Assembly (NCBI GenBank): GCA_000371745.1
Contig: AQUH01000008.1
Location: 1-35,544, forward strand
Direction of reading: 5' to 3'
DNA length: 35,544 nucleotides
Origin: an alpha proteobacterium SCGC AAA280-B11
Lineage (GTDB): Bacteria > Pseudomonadota > Alphaproteobacteria > Pelagibacterales > Pelagibacteraceae
Under the pieces are notes generated by a model. It had not been told where the DNA came from and made no database searches. It saw nothing but the letters and a program-made list of their open reading frames with translations. A program made the position numbers and the translations under genes. This document shows, piece after piece, positions 20,839-29,002 of this stretch. How positions within the stretch are numbered: the first letter of the stretch is position 1; each line of letters starts with the position of its first letter.

Positions 20839-22433
20839 TGGAAAGTTTACACACTACTGACGTTATTGTTGTTGGATCAGGAATTTCTGGGTTAATGACT
20901 GCAATATGTCTTTATCCAAGAAAAGTTACTTTAATTTCTAAAAAAAAATTAGGCGAAGCCTCATCAAGTGCTTGGGCGCAAGGAGGAATTGCTGCTGCCG
21001 TTGGTAAAGATGATAGTCCGAAAATTCACTTTGAAGACACTATTAAAGCAAGCTCAGGATTAAGCGATGAAAAAATTGTTAAAATTATAACTGAAGAAGC
21101 TGCATCTATTATTAATTTTCTAGAAGAAAAAGGCGTTAATTTCGACAAAGATCATCTTAAAAATTTTTTAATGTCTCAAGAAGCTGCTCATACAAAACGA
21201 AGGGTATTAAAAGTAAACGGTGATAGCTCGGGAAGAGAAATTATAAAAACTTTAATAAACAATATTCAAAAATTAGAGAATATTACAATTCTAGAAGATG
21301 TAACCATTGATGAAATTATAACAGAAAATAATAGTGTTATTGGTTTAATTGGACGTCATGTAGGAAAAAATATAGTTGATAATTTTACATTTTTTAAAGC
21401 ACCCAATGTTGTTCTTGCAACCGGGGGTCTTGGTAGTATTTACGAACACACAACAAATCCCAGAGATATTTATGGTGAAGGAATTGCTATGGCAGCTCGT
21501 GCGGGTGCGGTTCTTTCTGATATGGAATTTGTTCAATTCCATCCAACAGGAATGGATGTTGGTCTTGATCCGACGCCACTGTTAACAGAAGCACTGAGAG
21601 GAGATGGCGCTAAGTTAGTTGATGAGAATGATAATCAATTTATGAAGTTAGTGCACCCAAGCAGCGATCTTGCTCCTCGCGACATTGTTGCTCGTGAACT
21701 ACAAAGATTGAAGGATCTTGGCCATTCAACATTTTTAGATTGTAGAAAGTTCTCAAATGAGCAATTACAAACTATGTTTCCAAGTGCTTATAATTTTTTA
21801 AAAAAAGCTAATATTGATTTTACTAAAGAAAAAATACCTGTAACTCCTGCGGCTCATTATCATATGGGCGGTATCTTTGTTGATGAAAACGGAAAATCAT
21901 CCATTAAAGGTCTTTGGGCTTGCGGAGAAGTGTCTTCAACAGGAGCTCATGGCGCAAATAGACTTGCTTCTAATTCCTTACTTGAAGCTTTTGTTTTTGG
22001 AAAAAGAATAGCGAACTCTATTAATTCAGAAGTACTTAATAATACTGAAGATAAAAAAATTAATTTTCAAAAGTATTTACCAAAAGAAAAAACATCATCT
22101 CGAATTAGAGCAAAAAAATATATTTGGCAGCTAAGAAATATTATGAGTGATTTAGTAGGTGTTTATAGAAATGAACAAAAACTTAAAAAAGCATTTATTG
22201 AAATTGATAGAATAGAAAGAGAAGCAAAGGATTTATCTGCTAAACTTAAGGATATGATTTTAGTATCAAGATTAATAACTTATTCAGCGTACTTAAGAAA
22301 AGAAAGTAGAGGAGCTCACTTTAGAAGTGATTATCCAAAATCAGATAATAAATTTTTATTTAGAAGACAAACTACGCTAAAAGAAATGTTAGAATTCCTA
22401 AATAAAAAAGAATACATAGAAAAAGTCGCTTAA
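20838..22433 (+). CDS. nadB: L-aspartate oxidase NadB
   Basis: 531 aa; VIVVGSGISGLMTAICL; SSSAWAQGGIAAAVGKDDSP; VQFHPTGM; HYHMGGIFVDENGKSSIKGLWACGEVSSTGAHGANRLASNSLLE. Confidence 0.96.
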   Translation: MESLHTTDVIVVGSGISGLMTAICLYPRKVTLISKKKLGEASSSAWAQGGIAAAVGKDDSPKIHFEDTIKASSGLSDEKIVKIITEEAASIINFLEEKGVNFDKDHLKNFLMSQEAAHTKRRVLKVNGDSSGREIIKTLINNIQKLENITILEDVTIDEIITENNSVIGLIGRHVGKNIVDNFTFFKAPNVVLATGGLGSIYEHTTNPRDIYGEGIAMAARAGAVLSDMEFVQFHPTGMDVGLDPTPLLTEALRGDGAKLVDENDNQFMKLVHPSSDLAPRDIVARELQRLKDLGHSTFLDCRKFSNEQLQTMFPSAYNFLKKANIDFTKEKIPVTPAAHYHMGGIFVDENGKSSIKGLWACGEVSSTGAHGANRLASNSLLEAFVFGKRIANSINSEVLNNTEDKKINFQKYLPKEKTSSRIRAKKYIWQLRNIMSDLVGVYRNEQKLKKAFIEIDRIEREAKDLSAKLKDMILVSRLITYSAYLRKESRGAHFRSDYPKSDNKFLFRRQTTLKEMLEFLNKKEYIEKVA

Positions 22434-22437
22434 ATAC

Positions 22438-23283
22438 ATGTCAAAATCAAAACTTATTACTAGCGGTTATATTAAGAGTATTGTGGGCGCAGCACTATTT
22501 GAGGATCAAGCTCAGAAAGATATTACGACTGATCTTTTAGTTAATAAAAATTCAATTACCTCGGCCAAAATTGTTGCAAATGAAGATGGAATTATTGGTG
22601 GATTAGATTTTGCAGAAGAGTCTTTTAAACAAATCGATAAAAAAACAAAATTTAAAAGAAAACTTCAAGAAGGAGCTCATATAAAAAAAAATGATATTAT
22701 TGCAGAAATTAAAGGTCTGACAGGCTCTATTTTAAAATCAGAAAGAACTGCGATTAATTTTTTAGGTTTAATTTCAGGAATTGCAACAAAAACCAACTAC
22801 TATGTTAATTTAGTAAAAGAATATAAGACTAAGATTTGTTGTACCAGAAAAACTCTACCTACTTTAAGGGTGATTCAAAAATATGCTGTCACTTTAGGAG
22901 GCGGAACTAATAACAGATTAAATTTATTTGATGAAATTTTTATTAAAGATAATCATATATCAGCCTCTCAAAATATATTTGATCTTGTTCAGAACGCTTT
23001 AAGATTAAATAGAAACGGAAAAATTATAACAGTTGAAGTGGATACCATAAGTCAATTGGAGTTAATTCAAATGCTTAATTTTAATAGATTATTATTAGAT
23101 AACATGAAACCAGATGAAATTAAAAAAGCTTTGGCACTTGTTGGGAATAAATACGAAACTGAAGCTTCGGGTAATATCAATGAAAAAAATATTATCGACT
23201 ATGCTAAAACTGGCGTTAACAGAATTTCCATTGGAAGACTAACACACAGTCCTCAAAATTTAGATATTTCGTTAAATTTCTAA
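22438..23283 (+). CDS. nadC: Nicotinate-nucleotide pyrophosphorylase, carboxylating, NadC
   Basis: 281 aa; QKDITTDLLV...SERTAINFLGLISGIATKT...CCTRKTLPTLRVIQKYAVTLGGGTNNRLNLFDEIFIKDNHI. Confidence 0.96.
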   Translation: MSKSKLITSGYIKSIVGAALFEDQAQKDITTDLLVNKNSITSAKIVANEDGIIGGLDFAEESFKQIDKKTKFKRKLQEGAHIKKNDIIAEIKGLTGSILKSERTAINFLGLISGIATKTNYYVNLVKEYKTKICCTRKTLPTLRVIQKYAVTLGGGTNNRLNLFDEIFIKDNHISASQNIFDLVQNALRLNRNGKIITVEVDTISQLELIQMLNFNRLLLDNMKPDEIKKALALVGNKYETEASGNINEKNIIDYAKTGVNRISIGRLTHSPQNLDISLNF

Positions 23284-23537
23284 TCAAATTTAATTTTAGC
23301 AATCAGAATTAATAATGCTAAAAAAAATGTAATAATATTTGCAATTATTATCGGTAAATTATCTGATAATATTCCATAAATTAACCAACCTACAATTCCG
23401 GTCGTAAATACCACGAACATTAATAAAGAAATATCTTTGGTACTTTTAGTTTTCCAAACTTTATAAGCCTGAGGAACAAAAGCAATTGTTGTGCAAAAAC
23501 CAGAAAAAAAACCAATATATATTACGTACGGTTCCAT
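23280..23537 (-). CDS. SemiSWEET/PQ-loop family transporter
   Basis: 85 aa; three TM helices with GFCTTIAFVPQAYKVWKTKSTKDIS and GIVGWLIYGI. Confidence 0.88.
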   Translation of the reverse strand: MEPYVIYIGFFSGFCTTIAFVPQAYKVWKTKSTKDISLLMFVVFTTGIVGWLIYGILSDNLPIIIANIITFFLALLILIAKIKFD

Positions 23538-25123
23538 TAATTGATCAAACTAAAATCTTTTTTACTAACAATACTTTGAACTCCAAAAAAATTTAATAAA
23601 GTATGAGGAATATAGTCGTGTGTTACTTGTTTGTTGGTCAAACTTTTAGTTTTTGCAAGATTAATATTTTTATTTTTAACAATTTTGTCTGATAGCCATA
23701 AAATCATAGCAAAGTTTCTTTGTTCTTTTGGTGCAATAGTTTTTGGAAGACCGTGCAAATAAATACCGTTCTCTCCTAAAGACTCCCCGTGATCAGAGGC
23801 ATAAAGAAGAAATGTATTATAATCTTTTTTATCTTTAAGAATTTCTATCAATCTTGAAAGCACGTAATCTGTATAAACAATCGTATTATCGAAAGCATTA
23901 TTTAGGTCGTCTTTACTGCAGTTTTGAGGTGTGTCGTTGTTGCAGTATGGTTTAAATTTGGCAAACTTTTCTGGATATCTTTTATAATATCTTGGTCCAT
24001 GTGAACCCATTGTATGAAGAACGATTAATAAATTGCTTTTATTATCTTTTAGAATTTTATTTGTAGTATCTAATAATATTTCATCATAGTTATTGTTTTT
24101 ATCTTCGCCTTGATTACCTTTAATAAGATCAATAGATTCAATTCTAGTGCATACATTCTTGCAGCTTGAATTATTATTTACCCAAACAGTTTTAACTCCA
24201 GCAAACGATAGAACGTCTAAAACGTTGCTTTCGTTCTTAGCTTTTGCTTGAGTAAAATTCTTTTCTCCATTTAAATAAAACATACAAGGAACTGAATAAG
24301 CGGTTGCAGTTCCACAAGACAATGTGTTCTTAAAGCTGATAACGCTTTTATTTTTAAGATAAGGATTTGTTTCTTTTTGATATCCGTTTAATGAAAATCT
24401 ATCTGCTCTTGCAGTTTCACCCACAACCATTATTCCAATAGTCTTCTTTTCAGATTTTAATAATTTCGCATCCTCACCTAATTTAACAAACTTGCCTTGG
24501 CTTACCAAAGAACTTTTAGTTAAACGATAAGCTGAATTTAAAGTGTATAAAGGAGTAATATGCTGATTAAGAGTATTATTTTCTCTTACAATAAAACTGA
24601 CTTGCTTAAAATTAATAAAAGTTAAAGTGGCTATAACGGCAATGATCCCTAAAAATAAAGATCCTCTTATTAATAAATCTTTTTTTAAAGAACCATATTC
24701 AATCTGAATAAAATAAATAATAAAACTTGGAATGATCCCCAAAAGTAAAACATGAGTAAAAAATCCAACAGACATCAAATCCATCGCTTCTTTAATGTCA
24801 GTTTGAAGAGTGTTAATGATCATTTGTTCATCAACAGTCACTCCAAATTGCTGATTGTAAAAACTTAAAATAGACGAGAGTATAATTAAAAAAATAGCTA
24901 ATGGTTTAAGAGTATATTTTTGTCCAAAAATTAATAATAAAATTGAGACAGTTGAAATAATTGCAATAATAATCGCAAAGAAAAAATAGATTGAAGAAAA
25001 ATTCGAAAATCCAATATTGACATAAAGGATTTTTAAAAATTTTAAATTATAAACAAAAGTAATAAAAAGAGAGAGGAAAAATATGAAATAGTAAAATTTA
25101 ATTTTTTTTTTAAAAAAAAACAT
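23537..25123 (-). CDS. Phosphoethanolamine transferase, EptA-like (sulfatase fold)
   Basis: 528 aa; N-terminal TM helices; MVVGETARADRFSLNGYQKETNP; SCGTATAYSVPCMF; LHTMGSHGPRYYKRYPEKF; YASDHGESLGENGIYLHGLP. Confidence 0.9.
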   Translation of the reverse strand: MFFFKKKIKFYYFIFFLSLFITFVYNLKFLKILYVNIGFSNFSSIYFFFAIIIAIISTVSILLLIFGQKYTLKPLAIFLIILSSILSFYNQQFGVTVDEQMIINTLQTDIKEAMDLMSVGFFTHVLLLGIIPSFIIYFIQIEYGSLKKDLLIRGSLFLGIIAVIATLTFINFKQVSFIVRENNTLNQHITPLYTLNSAYRLTKSSLVSQGKFVKLGEDAKLLKSEKKTIGIMVVGETARADRFSLNGYQKETNPYLKNKSVISFKNTLSCGTATAYSVPCMFYLNGEKNFTQAKAKNESNVLDVLSFAGVKTVWVNNNSSCKNVCTRIESIDLIKGNQGEDKNNNYDEILLDTTNKILKDNKSNLLIVLHTMGSHGPRYYKRYPEKFAKFKPYCNNDTPQNCSKDDLNNAFDNTIVYTDYVLSRLIEILKDKKDYNTFLLYASDHGESLGENGIYLHGLPKTIAPKEQRNFAMILWLSDKIVKNKNINLAKTKSLTNKQVTHDYIPHTLLNFFGVQSIVSKKDFSLIN

Positions 25124-25136
25124 CTAATTACTCTTT

Positions 25137-26642
25137 TTAATTAAAAGATTCTCTATTCTTATTTTTTTTTCTGTCTCCAGCATTAAAGTTTCTATCTTTA
25201 AAACCTTTTGATTTTTTACCAAAAAATCTTGGCTTTTCTCTGTCACTTTTTCTTCTGTAATCTTTGTCAAATCCACCACTTTTAAAGCCTTCTGCTGGTT
25301 TGCGATCTTTAAAACCTGATGACTTATGTTCTTTAAAATCTGGTGATTTATGCTCTTTAAAGCTAGATGATCTTTGCTCTTTAAAACCCTCTGGCTTGTG
25401 GGATTTAAAATTGTCTGAAAATTTATTTCTTCCAAATTTTTCTGAAGATCTTCCGCCTCTGAATTTAGATTTAAATCCACCTCCACTTCTTTTTTTATTT
25501 TTATAATCTCTCTGAAATCCACCACCCGGTCTTCCTTTAGAAAAATTTTCTTTCTTTTTATTAGGGTCTAACAATCTTTCAATTGCATTCCATTTCTCTC
25601 TGTCACTATTTGTCACAAAAGATAAAGATGAACCTACAGCCCCTGCTCTTGCAGTTCTGCCCATACGATGAATATAATCTTCTGCAACTTGTGGAAGATC
25701 ATAATTAATAACGTGCTCAATATGAGGAACATCAAGACCTCGAGCGGCAATATCGGTTGCAACCAAAATAGTAAATTTCTTATTTCTAAAAGCGCTCATG
25801 ACTGTATTTCTTTTGCTTTGTCTTAAATTTCCATGCAAAGCATCTGCTTTAAAACGCTCCTTGCAAAGCTTTGCTGCTAGATTTTTTGAATTATGCTTAG
25901 TTTTTACAAAAACTAAAACTGAACCTGCTCTTTCTTGTAATTGCTTAATTAATTCATTGTATTTTTGCTCTTGCTGCAAATGAATAACTTCTTGTTTAAT
26001 ATTTATTGACGGAACATTTGTTGCACCTGTAGAAACTCTTTCAGGATTTCTTAAATATTTTGCTGACAATCTAACAATTTCTTCTGGTAATGTTGCTGAA
26101 AACATTAATGTTTGTCTTTTAGCTGGCAAGAATTTTACTATTCTATCAATTTGAATTCCAAAGCCCATATCAAGCATACGATCTGTTTCGTCTAAAACTA
26201 ATAAGCCTGTATCATTTAATTTTAGTGATTTTCTATCTAAGTGATCATTTATTCTTCCTGGCGTCCCTACAATTATTCTTGGATGCGATCTAAGCTGCCC
26301 TAATTGTTTATGCATAGACTCTCCTCCAATTAAACAAGCTGCTTTGATTGAATTATTTTTTCCAAGCAACTGAATAATCACTTCCATGACCTGATTTGCA
26401 AGTTCTCGTGTTGGGGTTAATATCAAAGCTGAACCTTGTTTTGATCTGCTTAACAATTCAATTAAAGGAATACTAAAAGCTGCTGTTTTTCCAGTTCCAG
26501 TCTGAGCTGAACCTAAAATATCTTTTCCTTCTAAAGCAAGTGGTATAGATTTTATTTGAATAGGTGTTGGAATTGTAAAGTTCATTCGCACCAATGAATT
26601 TTTTAAATGTTGAGAGAGGCTAAAGCCTTCAAAATTAGTCAT
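25137..26642 (-). CDS. DEAD-box RNA helicase, RhlE-like, with low-complexity basic C-terminal tail
   Basis: 501 aa; SAQTGTGKTAAFSIPL, PTRELA, VLDETDRMLDMGF (DEAD motif reads DETD), SATLP, HRMGRTARAG; tail rich in FK-E/D-H/R-KS repeats. Confidence 0.93.
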   Translation of the reverse strand: MTNFEGFSLSQHLKNSLVRMNFTIPTPIQIKSIPLALEGKDILGSAQTGTGKTAAFSIPLIELLSRSKQGSALILTPTRELANQVMEVIIQLLGKNNSIKAACLIGGESMHKQLGQLRSHPRIIVGTPGRINDHLDRKSLKLNDTGLLVLDETDRMLDMGFGIQIDRIVKFLPAKRQTLMFSATLPEEIVRLSAKYLRNPERVSTGATNVPSINIKQEVIHLQQEQKYNELIKQLQERAGSVLVFVKTKHNSKNLAAKLCKERFKADALHGNLRQSKRNTVMSAFRNKKFTILVATDIAARGLDVPHIEHVINYDLPQVAEDYIHRMGRTARAGAVGSSLSFVTNSDREKWNAIERLLDPNKKKENFSKGRPGGGFQRDYKNKKRSGGGFKSKFRGGRSSEKFGRNKFSDNFKSHKPEGFKEQRSSSFKEHKSPDFKEHKSSGFKDRKPAEGFKSGGFDKDYRRKSDREKPRFFGKKSKGFKDRNFNAGDRKKNKNRESFN

Positions 26643-26762
26643 GTAATTGGGGAAGGTGGATAAAATCTAATAAAATTATTTAATAAGACGTAACCTTTAT
26701 CAGTTAACAGCTTTATTTAAAGCTTTATTGAAGGATAATTTGGCTTTGTTTCAAAAAAATGG

Positions 26763-27179
26763 CTAAGAGGCTGCTTTAGTATGGTCTAAATACTTAACTT
26801 TATCAGTATCTACTTTTTTTAACTTATCTTTTTTAATTTTCTGTATCCGTCCTAAAATATCAGCTCCTGCTAAAACACTTAAATTATTTTCAAAATTTAA
26901 ATCTCCTTTAACAATTGCTTTTTCTCCTAAATGAATATTCTGAGATTCAATGTTACCGGAGATGTAACCTAAAACTTCTACATCCTCTGCATAAACTGTT
27001 CCTCTAACAGTTCCGCTTTCTAATATTCTTAATTTTTTTGCTTTTATATTGCCGTTAACTTTTCCAGCTATTTCCATTTCGCCTTTGCAATCTATTTCTC
27101 CTTCAAAACGAGAACTCTCACCAAGATGAGAAAAGCCGTCTACTTGGTCTTGATTTTTTTTATACTTCTTAAAGAACAT
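26763..27179 (-). CDS. Bactofilin (polymer-forming cytoskeletal protein)
   Basis: 138 aa; SRFEGEIDCKGEMEIAGKVNGNIKAKKLRILESGTVRGTVYAEDVEVLGYISGNIESQNIHLGEKAIVKGDL. Confidence 0.9.
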   Translation of the reverse strand: MFFKKYKKNQDQVDGFSHLGESSRFEGEIDCKGEMEIAGKVNGNIKAKKLRILESGTVRGTVYAEDVEVLGYISGNIESQNIHLGEKAIVKGDLNFENNLSVLAGADILGRIQKIKKDKLKKVDTDKVKYLDHTKAAS

Positions 27180-27507
27180 TGTTGCTCTTATTGTTTAGTT
27201 TTTTTTTGGTTGTGGATGCAATTTCTAGTTGAGCGCCCTCATCAACAACTAGAGATCTGTGAAATAATTTACCCTTAATTCTAGCAGTTTTATTTATATG
27301 AATCCTATCGGAAGAAATATCTCCATTAACTTGTCCTCCAACTTCAATATTAAGTTCTGCGGTTAAATTCCCTGTAATATTTCCGTTTTCGCTAATTATA
27401 ATTTCTTGAGATTTAATATCGCCTAATAATAACCCATCAATAGTAATGCTATCTTTTTGGGTAAGATTTCCCTGTAGCTTTGTATCTCTTAAAATAACTG
27501 ATGGCAT
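27169..27507 (-). CDS. Bactofilin, second paralogue
   Basis: 112 aa; TKLQGNLTQKDSITIDGLLLGDIKSQEIIISENGNITGNLTAELNIEVGGQVNGDISSDRIHINKTARIKGKL; overlaps the downstream bactofilin by 11 nt. Confidence 0.88.
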   Translation of the reverse strand: MPSVILRDTKLQGNLTQKDSITIDGLLLGDIKSQEIIISENGNITGNLTAELNIEVGGQVNGDISSDRIHINKTARIKGKLFHRSLVVDEGAQLEIASTTKKKLNNKSNNVL

Positions 27508-27614
27508 ATAAATTTAAAAAAACCGATTAAACAGACAATAAAAGCATTAAGCAAGTCTTAAAATACTTTATTTTTTAAGGAAATTTTTCAAAAATATGAT
27601 AATTAAAATATTTC

Positions 27615-27875
27615 ATGAAGAACAATAATTACTCAATAAATGAAATCTTAGGTGCAGTTGATAACCTTCTTAGATCAAATGCGACAAAGGCAACTCAAGG
27701 CGAAACAGTAAAAGAAATGAATGAAATTTTATTAGCTGTTAACAAAATGCATTCTAAAAAGGTAGTAGAAAAAATAAATGAAACAGCCCTACTATTAAAA
27801 AACGTTTTAAAAAATCAAGACGTTCTATTATTAAAAAAATTTTTCACAACTAACAATCCTCTAATATTAAAATGA
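27615..27875 (+). CDS. Hypothetical protein
   Basis: 86 aa ORF in a plausible operon with the zinc-ribbon ORF (overlap at 27872). Confidence 0.6.
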   Translation: MKNNNYSINEILGAVDNLLRSNATKATQGETVKEMNEILLAVNKMHSKKVVEKINETALLLKNVLKNQDVLLLKKFFTTNNPLILK

Positions 27876-28315
27876 TTATAAGCTGCGAATGTAAAAAATA
27901 TAAATTTATTGTAAGAGCTGAAGATATTAGCAAAGACGGAAGGTTGGTTCAGTGCGGTGTTTGTGACAAACAGTGGTTTCAAGAACCTCCGACTTTAGAA
28001 GAATTTAAAACTTTAAAAGATAATTATATTAAAGAAGATGATGAAAATGTTTCAAAAGAATCTTCTAAAAAACAAGCAAGCACTAAAAATGTTCCTATAA
28101 AATATAAACAGAAGACTAAGATAGATTTTAGTAAAATTTTTTTTACCGTCTTAATTATTTTAGTCATTGGAGTATTTGCAAGTTTTCAATTCAAAGATTT
28201 AATTCTTATTCAGTACCCTGATAGCACAAATTATTTTTCTATAATTGAAGAGTTTGGAGAGTATATTTCAAAAAACATCTCTGGCTTTATAGACATGTTA
28301 ATTCCAAAAAATTAA
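27872..28315 (+). CDS. Zinc-ribbon (MJ0042-like) domain plus single TM protein
   Basis: 147 aa; CECKKYKFIVRAEDISKDGRLVQCGVCDKQWFQEP, then TM segment FFTVLIILVIGVFASFQF. Confidence 0.75.
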   Translation: MIISCECKKYKFIVRAEDISKDGRLVQCGVCDKQWFQEPPTLEEFKTLKDNYIKEDDENVSKESSKKQASTKNVPIKYKQKTKIDFSKIFFTVLIILVIGVFASFQFKDLILIQYPDSTNYFSIIEEFGEYISKNISGFIDMLIPKN

Positions 28316-28317
28316 CT

Positions 28318-28413
28318 ATGACCCTAATAACAGGTTTAGTTTTATTTATCGTTGGAATAGCTGCCACTGTACTTTTTTTTATATTCTTGTCTTGGGTTGA
28401 AAATAAAAAATAA
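28318..28413 (+). CDS. 31-aa single-TM small protein
   Basis: ATG..TAA reads MTLITGLVLFIVGIAATVLFFIFLSWVENKK; sits 2 nt after the zinc-ribbon gene and 3 nt before the tautomerase. Not in the ORF track. Confidence 0.55.
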   Translation: MTLITGLVLFIVGIAATVLFFIFLSWVENKK

Positions 28414-28416
28414 TAA

Positions 28417-28878
28417 ATGCCCACCTACACTCTAAGTTACTCAAATATAAAATTAAATTCAGAGAAAAAGAGTAATATTGCTAAAGCTATTACTAAGACT
28501 CACAAAAAAATTACAGCAGCGAACACTTATTTTGCTCAAGTCATCTTCAATAAAATTGAAAAAAAAAGTCATTTTATGGGAGGCGTTCAAACTACTAAAC
28601 CTCAAATATTTTTACATGGCCAAATAAGATCTGGAAGATCAATTAGTATTAAAGAAAAACTTATTACAAACTTAAGAAATACTTTAATTAAAGTATCTAA
28701 ATTGGATAAATCTCAAATATGGATTTACATTGTCGACTTAATACCAAATCAAATGATAGAATATGGAGAAATTCTTCCAGAATCAGGGAAAGAAAAGTTT
28801 TGGTTTTCAAAATTATCACCAAAATTAAAAAAACAATTAAAGAGTCTTGAAAAAAAATTAATTACTGACAAAGTTTAG
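28417..28878 (+). CDS. Tautomerase-family-like protein
   Basis: 153 aa; MPTYTLSYSNIKL... with ITKTHKKITAANTYFAQVIF and a Pro after the initiator Met, compatible with 4-oxalocrotonate tautomerase-like folds. Confidence 0.65.
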   Translation: MPTYTLSYSNIKLNSEKKSNIAKAITKTHKKITAANTYFAQVIFNKIEKKSHFMGGVQTTKPQIFLHGQIRSGRSISIKEKLITNLRNTLIKVSKLDKSQIWIYIVDLIPNQMIEYGEILPESGKEKFWFSKLSPKLKKQLKSLEKKLITDKV

Positions 28879-28981
28879 ATATTAAAAAATAAAGCTCCAT
28901 TCCTTTTGTTTGATAAGAATAAGCAACCGTTAAAAGAAATAAAATAAATCCTAGCCATAAAAAAATTACTGATTTTTTCAT
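28862..28981 (-). CDS. 39-aa small membrane protein; the inverted copy of the ORF at 35471
   Basis: Reverse frame reads MKKSVIFLWLGFILFLLTVAYSYQTKGMELYFLISKLCQ; its first 74 nt are identical to 35471..35544. Confidence 0.5.
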   Translation of the reverse strand: MKKSVIFLWLGFILFLLTVAYSYQTKGMELYFLISKLCQ

Positions 28982-29002
28982 GCCACTCTTCTCTCAAATT
29001 TA
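28908..29002. repeat. Left arm of a perfect 95-bp inverted repeat (right arm 35450-35544)
   Basis: Base-by-base reading: gtttgataagaataagcaaccgttaaaagaaataaaataaatcctagccataaaaaaattactgattttttcatgccactcttctctcaaattta is the reverse complement of the last 95 bp of the window. Confidence 0.97.

Noticed and set aside
21345-21585. ORFs 21345..21542 (-) and 21376..21585 (+)
   Set aside because: Both lie inside nadB in other frames; no independent support.
25290-25430. Possible CRISPR-like array
   Set aside because: Short, degenerate, in-frame coding repeat without unique spacers; there are no cas genes nearby.
25124-25525. 133-aa (-) and 80-aa (+) repeat-rich ORFs
   Set aside because: Out-of-frame readings of the helicase low-complexity tail; the repetitive peptides follow from the DNA repeat.
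26709-26724. AGCTTTATTTAAAGCT palindrome upstream of the DEAD-box helicase
   Set aside because: Short AT-rich inverted repeats are common by chance here; not enough support for a regulatory call.
28980-29002. MPLFSQI start of ORF 28980..29921 as the real ppdK N-terminus
   Set aside because: These codons are the inverted MFS-tail sequence, not PPDK; the start is a product of the junction.
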